Positions 1 through 3,924 of a stretch of 5,000 nucleotides of DNA are shown piece after piece (the stretch's first letter is position 1; each line of letters starts with the position of its first letter). The stretch comes from Leptospirillum sp. (GTDB lineage Bacteria; Nitrospirota; Leptospirillia; Leptospirillales; Leptospirillaceae). The DNA lies in the NCBI GenBank assembly GCA_027343785.1, contig DAHWKF010000075.1:1-5000 (forward strand), written 5' to 3'. The notes under the pieces are model-generated. The model searched no databases. It saw only the letters and a program-made list of their open reading frames with translations, and was not told where the DNA came from. The translations under genes and the position numbers were made by a program.

Positions 1-21
1 CGCGGAATCAATAAATTGTAA

Positions 22-525
22 CTGATATTTGAAAAAAATTTCACACATGCCCCCGATGAGGAAAGCCTCGTTAGAATATACGAATTTTCTGACCATTTTA
101 AAAAGATTCCAGATGCCGAATTTCTTTCCGCGGTTGAAAGGATCATCTATTTCGGGAGCGGGCCCTATCAGGGAGTCAATCTCTATTTGCTGATCCGGGA
201 AAATCTGCCTTCCGCAGTGGAAGAAAAATCAGGCTCGGAGGCATGGAAGGAGGTCTTCCAGAAATTGTACAGGATCAAGAATATCGAGCCGCCGTTTTTT
301 TGCGATGCAATCATTCAAAGCATCGTTGGAGAATGGTCCTGGACTACCCTTAGGCAATCTTTGATTAATAACGTCGTGATGGCCAAATATAAATATGAAT
401 TTATCGAGAAATATGAACAAAAGAAAGCGTGGTTTTCAGATAATCTGGCCCAGACACTGAAAAATCAGGTTATGGAATCATTGAACCAAATTGTGAAGAG
501 GGATGAGGGTCATTCAAATGAATAG
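22..525 (+). pseudogene. Unrecognised protein, 5' end unclear; possibly a broken or partial gene
   Basis: The frame is open from the TAA at 19-21 to the TAG at 523-525, about 167 codons. The translation looks protein-like throughout (for example ESLVRIYEFSDHF near the start and GEWSWTTLRQSLINNVVMAK further on), yet it has no ATG or GTG start near its beginning. The first ordinary alternative start is TTG at 187, which would discard about 55 plausible residues. Frame 1 is also open before the TAA, so this may be a gene interrupted by one nonsense codon, a frameshifted remnant, or a gene using CTG at 22. The C-terminal half is charged, Lys/Glu-rich and probably helical, with no membrane segment and no motif I recognise. 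The DNA is AT-rich compared with the genes to the right, suggesting a different origin. No function is assigned. The pseudogene label is tentative. Confidence 0.45.
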
Positions 526-607
526 AGATATGGAAAAATCCTTTGCACCAGCCTTGAAGGCGCGGGACCTGTTTTCGAAACACCTGAAAACTATAAATGG
601 TATTTGA
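518..607 (+). CDS. Possible 29-residue small ORF
   Basis: An ATG at 518 overlaps the last 8 bases of the preceding frame (its TAG is at 523-525) and opens a 29-codon frame ending with TGA at 605-607. GAGGG at 505-509, 8 bases upstream, is an acceptable ribosome binding site, so translational coupling is possible. The peptide begins MNRDMEKSF and ends KTINGI. It is mildly basic, has no cysteines or membrane segment, and resembles nothing I know. The frame is short enough to be chance, and only the start context supports it. Confidence 0.25.
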   Translation: MNRDMEKSFAPALKARDLFSKHLKTINGI

Positions 608-635
608 AAATAACATTTTTACTTGGAGATGAAAC

Positions 636-830
636 ATGATTCTCAAACGTTCATGCGGTCATTCGGAGAATATCCCCGCTCTGGAGGTGAAGAAAAAAGG
701 ACTTCTGGAAAAAGGCCTCTCGTGCAGGAAGTGCCGGGAGTCCAACAGCCTAAGAACGAAAGCAGGTTTATTTGGAGGTGAAAAGCTTCCGAGGCCCATG
801 GCAATGGCCAGGGACCTCTGGAACGAATGA
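636..830 (+). CDS. Small putative zinc-binding protein, 64 residues
   Basis: This 64-residue basic protein starts at ATG 636, with GGAG at 625-628 placed 7 bases upstream. Cys7 and His9 (CGH) sit near the N-terminus and Cys30/Cys33 form a CRKC knuckle, which together could bind one zinc ion as a CxH...CxxC ribbon. Between them is a Lys-rich stretch (EVKKKGLLEKG) and the C-terminus (MARDLWNE) is unremarkable. Small zinc-ribbon proteins of this kind are common among orphan genes of plasmids and phages and often touch nucleic acid or protein, but no specific role can be read here. It is separated from the next gene by a 73-base gap with inverted repeats. The zinc binding is inference from residue spacing only. 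Confidence 0.6.
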   Translation: MILKRSCGHSENIPALEVKKKGLLEKGLSCRKCRESNSLRTKAGLFGGEKLPRPMAMARDLWNE

Positions 831-851
831 CCGGAGGCGAAGGACCTCCGG
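831..851 (+). promoter_or_regulatory. Perfect 7-bp inverted repeat in the gap after the zinc-binding ORF
   Basis: CCGGAGG (831-837) and CCTCCGG (845-851) are perfect inverted complements around a 7-base loop, starting one base after the TGA at 828-830. No T-run follows, so it is not a standard intrinsic terminator. The left arm can also pair with CCTCTGG at 815-821 (one G-U pair), giving two mutually exclusive hairpins. It could be a transcript-stability or pausing element between the small ORF and the membrane protein gene, or it could be chance in GC-rich DNA. Confidence 0.4.
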
Positions 852-903
852 ATGGGCGAAATACCGCCAATCAGCAAACAATCTCAATCGAGGAGGAATC
901 AAA

Positions 904-1197
904 ATGGGTGGAGAAACAATCGGAACGATGGCACAGGGCATTACTTCAGGCACACAGGGGGTCGGAGCTCTGATCATGTACGTGTTCGCCCTTGTGGGGG
1001 TCGTGATGGCAGGAATGGGGATCCACGACTTCTATTCCATTCACAACGGCAATGGACGAACGACGGTGGGAAAAGCGGCCACGAAGACGGTCGTCGGGAT
1101 CGTTCTGGCCGGTGGGCTCATGTACATGATCAATTCCGGCTCGATGACGATAGGCGCGGGAACGTCGACCACGCTCCAGCAGGTGACCGCCCCCTGA
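904..1197 (+). CDS. Small two-helix membrane protein, IcmC/IcmD/TraQ-like or pilin-like
   Basis: This 97-residue protein starts at ATG 904 behind a near-ideal AGGAGG (891-896) with 7-base spacing, the strongest ribosome binding site in the window, which suggests high expression. Two hydrophobic segments are visible at about residues 20-40 (GALIMYVFALVGVVMAGMG) and 62-78 (TVVGIVLAGGLMYMI). They are joined by a polar, basic loop with GRTTVGKAATK, and a Gly/Ser/Thr-rich tail follows. No cleavable signal with a clear AxA site is obvious. Small proteins with two glycine-rich helices are typical both of the IcmC/DotE, IcmD/DotP and IncI TraQ group of type IVB systems and of T4SS pilins. The dotH context favours the first group, but homology is inferred from shape and length rather than a diagnostic motif. 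It lies 40 bases before the DsbG-like gene. Confidence 0.55.
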   Translation: MGGETIGTMAQGITSGTQGVGALIMYVFALVGVVMAGMGIHDFYSIHNGNGRTTVGKAATKTVVGIVLAGGLMYMINSGSMTIGAGTSTTLQQVTAP

Positions 1198-1237
1198 TGG
1201 TACGGCCGATCCGGAGTTCCTTCGAGAGGAGAAAATT

Positions 1238-2203
1238 ATGAAGAATCTTTTTCCCTGGAGAATTTGCTCTCCGGGAATCCTGTCCATCATCGCTTTATCC
1301 GCCTTGGCCGCCTGCCACAAAACCGCTTCCTTGCCACCTTCCGCCGGTAATGCCGGGCTCCTGAAGAGCGCAGGCCTCCTGATTGGAACGCTGTCGAAAA
1401 ACACCGCCACCGTGGTTCGGGTTTACCCGGGCCCCGACGGTCTGATCGGAGTCATCATCAAAAATCCGTCCGGATCCATGAGGGTCGTTTGGATGACGCC
1501 CCACGGGGCGGCCATTGTTCCGGGCCCCGTGATCACGGCGGCCGGTCAGGACCTGACGCGGATCTCGCAGCAAGCGATCGACGCCGTGTCGAAAACCCTC
1601 CCATCAGGATCCCCTGGCTCCGCGAACGGGGGAGCCGGCGGAGGTCTTTCTGGTCCGGAATCCTTGTCGGGCGGAACACCGAGTCCTGCGGAAGAGCCAG
1701 GCCCCCAGGGAAAGAAGATGTCCGCCGACGATTTCCTACTGATGTCCCGCCATTTGAAGTCGATCGCGATCGGGAGAGGAGACCGGGAGGTCTGGATCTA
1801 CTTCGATCCGAACTGCATCTTCTGCAATCGGCTGTTCGAGGAGATGAAGCCGTATGCCGGGCAGATCACGGCGCAGTGGATCCCGGTGGGATTTTTGAAG
1901 AAGCCGGACTCCCCAAGAATGGCGGCGGGGATCCTCCAGGCGAAAGATCCCGCGAAGGCCTTGGTCGAAAACGAGGATCGGTTCGATGCGGAATCGGAAG
2001 AGGGAGCTTTCCCGATTCCGGCCCGGGGCATGATCACTGCGGCGATCGAGCGTAGCGTGATGACAAATACGGTCGGACTCAACCAGGCGACGGGAGAGGT
2101 GTCCACGCCGACGATCGTATATCGGGGAACGGATGGAAAGCCTCATAGCGTCATGGGGATGCCGACGGATCTCCGGGCGTTTCTTTCAGGGGTGAAACGG
2201 TGA
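1238..2203 (+). CDS. DsbC/DsbG-like thiol:disulfide isomerase, predicted lipoprotein
   Basis: This 321-residue protein starts at ATG 1238 with GAGGAG at 1226-1231, 6 bases upstream. A basic N-terminus and hydrophobic stretch lead to a lipobox-like SALAAC with Cys26, so it should be exported by Sec and lipidated. Residues about 44-108 resemble the DsbC/DsbG N-terminal dimerisation domain (PGPDGLIGVIIKN, then MTPHGAAIVPG). A Gly/Ser/Pro-rich linker of about 40 residues (121-160) follows, where DsbC and DsbG have a helix. The thioredoxin-fold domain starts with WIYFDPNCIFC, the CxxC being Cys193-Cys196. Thr290-Pro291 in VSTPTIVYRG is the expected cis-proline loop. The probable role is isomerising or reducing disulfides in the periplasm for secretion-channel or envelope proteins. 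Family assignment is firm; specificity for DsbC or DsbG is not. CIFC differs from the usual CGYC and CPYC. Confidence 0.88.
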   Translation: MKNLFPWRICSPGILSIIALSALAACHKTASLPPSAGNAGLLKSAGLLIGTLSKNTATVVRVYPGPDGLIGVIIKNPSGSMRVVWMTPHGAAIVPGPVITAAGQDLTRISQQAIDAVSKTLPSGSPGSANGGAGGGLSGPESLSGGTPSPAEEPGPQGKKMSADDFLLMSRHLKSIAIGRGDREVWIYFDPNCIFCNRLFEEMKPYAGQITAQWIPVGFLKKPDSPRMAAGILQAKDPAKALVENEDRFDAESEEGAFPIPARGMITAAIERSVMTNTVGLNQATGEVSTPTIVYRGTDGKPHSVMGMPTDLRAFLSGVKR

Positions 2204-2550
2204 GCGGGGAAAAGGGAGGGACGATCGGGATCGTCCGGAGCGTTAGGCAGGGAAAGACTGCGGGAGAAATCGGATTCGACAGTCGGTATTCCCTGGGCGA
2301 CCACATCGCCTTCGACCAGTTCGTCCTGGCCATCGAGCGCAATCTCCTGCTCCACGTCACGGCGGCGCTCAACATGACGGTGGTCGGGCTGGCGATGTTC
2401 CGGTTCTTCAGCCGAAACCCCCGCGACCTGTATGCGGTCATCGGGGTCCTGTCGTTCGGAGTCGCTTCAGCCGTCCTCTCCAAGGGAATCCGGGACAATC
2501 TCCGGATGCGAAGAATCCTTTCGAAGATCCCTCCGGAGATCCGGGATTGA
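2200..2550 (+). CDS. Two-helix membrane protein with a DUF202-like motif
   Basis: This 116-residue protein starts at GTG 2200, overlapping the preceding TGA (GTGA), with AGGGG just upstream, so translation is probably coupled to the DsbG-like gene. After a polar N-terminus of about 40 residues comes FVLAIERNLLLHVTAAL, which matches the shape of the DUF202/YidH motif (LAxERTxLAW followed by a helix), though the Trp and second Arg of that motif are not kept. Two hydrophobic segments are seen at about residues 50-70 (to AMFRFF) and 77-95 (YAVIGVLSFGVASAVL), followed by a basic C-terminus (RDNLRMRRIL). DUF202 proteins are small inner-membrane proteins of unknown function. The match is suggestive only, and it could instead be an element-specific membrane subunit of the transfer channel. 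Confidence 0.62.
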   Translation: MSGEKGGTIGIVRSVRQGKTAGEIGFDSRYSLGDHIAFDQFVLAIERNLLLHVTAALNMTVVGLAMFRFFSRNPRDLYAVIGVLSFGVASAVLSKGIRDNLRMRRILSKIPPEIRD

Positions 2551-2587
2551 ACCGGAAAAAACAACCAATGAAAAACGGGAGAAAAGG

Positions 2588-2758
2588 ATGGAGTGGAAGG
2601 GTTCCGGAGAAGGTCGGAATGAAAAGAAAAAAATGCGGCTCGTGCCGGTCACATGCGAAATCTGCGATCGATCCTCCCAGATGACTAGTGATGCTGCCGG
2701 CGTCTATATCTGCGCGGCATGTCACAGGGATATCGTGTCCCCCTACCATCACGACTGA
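2588..2758 (+). CDS. Small zinc-ribbon protein, 56 residues
   Basis: This 56-residue protein starts at ATG 2588, with GGGAG at 2577-2581, 6 bases upstream. An internal ATG at 2633 would give a 41-residue form with a poorer site. The visible core is two CxxC knuckles, Cys23/Cys26 (TCEIC) and Cys42/Cys45 (YICAAC), 15 residues apart, the classic layout of a zinc ribbon or treble-clef module. A basic stretch (RNEKKKMR) precedes it, consistent with nucleic-acid contact. It ends 19 bases before ssb, so the two are probably co-transcribed. No specific role is known. The cysteine spacing and the reading frame are clear and the function is not. Confidence 0.7.
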   Translation: MEWKGSGEGRNEKKKMRLVPVTCEICDRSSQMTSDAAGVYICAACHRDIVSPYHHD

Positions 2759-2777
2759 CATCGAAAGGAGAAAAGAC

Positions 2778-3149
2778 ATGGGATCTTACAATCGGGTCAT
2801 CCTCATGGGCAACCTCACACGGGATCCGGAGATGCGGGTGACGACCGGAGGAATGAACGTCGGCTCGTTCGCCCTGGCTGTCAACGATCGTCTCAAAGAT
2901 GGAAAGGAAAACGTGAACTACATCGAATGTGTCGCCTTCGGGAAGCAGGCCGACTTCGTCAAGGAGTATCTGGCGAAGGGACTGCCGATGCTCGTCGAAG
3001 GACGCCTCCAGCAGAGCCGGTGGGAGCAGGAAGGACAAAAGCGGTCGAAGATCGCGGTCATCGTCGAAAGACTGACCTTTGCTGGCCCGAAGAATACCGG
3101 AGACGGAGATCCGGAAACGAGCGAACCGGAAGGCGGGGAAAGGTTCTGA
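2778..3149 (+). CDS. ssb: Single-stranded DNA-binding protein
   Basis: This 123-residue protein starts at ATG 2778 behind AAGGAG (2765-2770), spacing 7. It has the SSB OB-fold signature: the N-terminal SYNRVILMGNLTRDPEMR, then SFALAVND at 30-37, YIECVAFGKQADFVKEYL at 48-65, the MLVEGRLQQSRW strand at 71-82 and IAVIVERLTF at 92-101. It binds single-stranded DNA, probably as a tetramer, in replication or on the transferred strand. It is shorter than chromosomal SSB of about 180 residues because the flexible C-terminal arm is nearly missing. The last residues are EPEGGERF, keeping only the terminal Phe of the usual acidic DDxPF tip that docks SSB partner proteins. SSB genes are common in conjugative elements, in keeping with the neighbouring transfer genes. 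Identification is certain; partner binding is doubtful. Confidence 0.97.
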   Translation: MGSYNRVILMGNLTRDPEMRVTTGGMNVGSFALAVNDRLKDGKENVNYIECVAFGKQADFVKEYLAKGLPMLVEGRLQQSRWEQEGQKRSKIAVIVERLTFAGPKNTGDGDPETSEPEGGERF

Positions 3150-3172
3150 AGACGGACTTTTGGGTGGAAGGC

Positions 3173-3197
3173 GCTCCGCCCCGCAAGGGGCGGGAGC
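3173..3197 (+). other. GC-rich hairpin with a GCAA loop between ssb and the next gene
   Basis: GCTCCGCCCC at 3173-3182 pairs with GGGGCGGGAGC at 3187-3197 around a GCAA loop (3183-3186), one G being bulged. This gives a 10-pair, almost all G-C stem with a GNRA-type tetraloop. No T-run follows (TGTTC comes next), so it is not a normal intrinsic terminator. It lies 23 bases after the ssb stop and ends 17 bases before the GGAGGA that serves the next gene. It may stabilise or punctuate the transcript, but a longer form of the next protein would also span it. Confidence 0.45.
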
Positions 3198-3229
3198 TGT
3201 TCGGACCATTTACTGGAGGAAGCAGGACT

Positions 3230-3505
3230 GTGGAAAATTGGCATTCCCAATCGGAAACCGAGAATTTCATCTGGAAAGGGCTGCAAGGGCTCGGGATCAC
3301 TCCACGGGATGTCGCGGTCGAAGGACTGGAAGTCCGGATCGAGGTCACCCGGACAAAGGAGATCCGTCTTCCGGTTTGGGCCCTGTGCGCCGGGATTTCG
3401 GAACTTTCCAGCAGCGGAATCCGGAGAAACCTGATCAAGGACTGGAGCCTCGAAAGCCAGCTTGGTTATCTTGTCTGGAAGGGAAGGAGGAACGGACATA
3501 GATGA
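3230..3505 (+). CDS. Unrecognised 91-residue protein
   Basis: I chose GTG 3230 because GGAGGA (3215-3220) lies 9 bases upstream. The frame is open upstream, and GTG 3164 would add 22 residues but has no clear ribosome site and would include the GC-rich hairpin. The protein begins with ENWHSQSETENFIWKGLQG, then VEGLEVRIEVTRTKEIRLP, which reads like beta strands. It continues with one cysteine (Cys53) and a basic end (LVWKGRRNGHR). It has no signal peptide or membrane segment. It is tied to the transglycosylase by an overlap (TGA at 3503-3505 with ATG at 3502), so it belongs to the same transfer operon. I cannot name a family. A small element-specific regulator or a cytoplasmic accessory factor is possible. 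Confidence 0.65.
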   Translation: MENWHSQSETENFIWKGLQGLGITPRDVAVEGLEVRIEVTRTKEIRLPVWALCAGISELSSSGIRRNLIKDWSLESQLGYLVWKGRRNGHR

Positions 3506-3924
3506 TGCCGATGATTCCTCCCCTTCCGGTTCCCGTCGCGTGCATATGGTCCGCCGCCGGGTACTACCGGCTTCCCCCTCTCGCTCTGGTCGGAATTCTC
3601 GGGGTGGAAGATGGGCGGCCCGGGATGGCCAGCCGGAATGCCGACGGCTCGGAGGACCTGGGTCCCATGCAGATCAACAGCCGGTGGTTGCCGCGTCTTG
3701 AAAAGTCAGGACTGACCCGCACGGAGATTCTCACAAATCCGTGCGCAAACGTCTGGGCGGGGGCGTGGATTCTGGCATTGGCATACGCCCGGGACAGGGA
3801 TATCTGGACGGCGATCGGGCACTACCATTCCGGGCGTCCGGCAGAAAGTCGACGGTACCGTCGGAAAGTGGCGAGAGCGATCACGAAGGCGATCGATCTT
3901 CGAAGCGGAGAAGGATCGAGATGA
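3502..3924 (+). CDS. Lytic transglycosylase (SLT, VirB1/IpgF type)
   Basis: This 140-residue protein starts at ATG 3502, with AAGGAGG at 3484-3490, 11 bases upstream, overlapping the previous stop. It cleaves peptidoglycan glycan strands to make room for the secretion channel. The catalytic glutamate is Glu36 in LVGILGVEDG. SEDLGPMQINSRW (50-62) is the conserved GLMQI block, and AIGHYHSG...RYRRKV (104-123) matches the YNxG...Y..KV end of the family. Cys14 and Cys81 (TNPCANVWAGAWILA) are placed like the conserved disulfide pair of the conjugative VirB1/IpgF group, plausibly a substrate of the upstream DsbG-like enzyme. No signal peptide is seen: the domain starts about 14 residues in, and a stop (3499-3501) blocks any in-frame extension. 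The family assignment is strong. Confidence 0.93.
   Translation: MMPMIPPLPVPVACIWSAAGYYRLPPLALVGILGVEDGRPGMASRNADGSEDLGPMQINSRWLPRLEKSGLTRTEILTNPCANVWAGAWILALAYARDRDIWTAIGHYHSGRPAESRRYRRKVARAITKAIDLRSGEGSR

Noticed and set aside
592..626. Possible promoter: TATAAA at 592-597, and TTGAAA at 604-609 in AT-rich DNA upstream of the gene at 636.
   Set aside because: Neither element has a matching partner at 16-18 bases, and the AT-rich composition makes such hexamers common by chance.
682..784. Repeated TGGAGGTGAA at 682-691 and 773-782, looking like ribosome binding sites.
   Set aside because: Both lie inside the 64-residue gene, and no separate well-placed start with a credible protein follows either copy.
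772..903. An N-terminal extension of the two-helix membrane protein back to TTG 772.
   Set aside because: The extension overlaps the zinc-binding gene, reads as polar low-quality sequence, and the AGGAGG just before ATG 904 is far better.
946..1410. Long minus-strand frames over the plus-strand genes here and at 2685-3209, 2918-3499 and 3706-4122.
   Set aside because: They are antisense to clearly identified proteins, are rich in Arg/Pro/Ser as expected of GC-rich complements, and show no family motif or ribosome site.
2568..2684. A 38-codon frame starting at ATG 2568 and containing CGSC, overlapping the zinc-ribbon gene in another frame.
   Set aside because: The overlapping frame at 2588-2758 has the paired CxxC knuckles and a better-placed ribosome site. 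The CGSC here comes from the same DNA read out of phase, and the start lacks a clear site.
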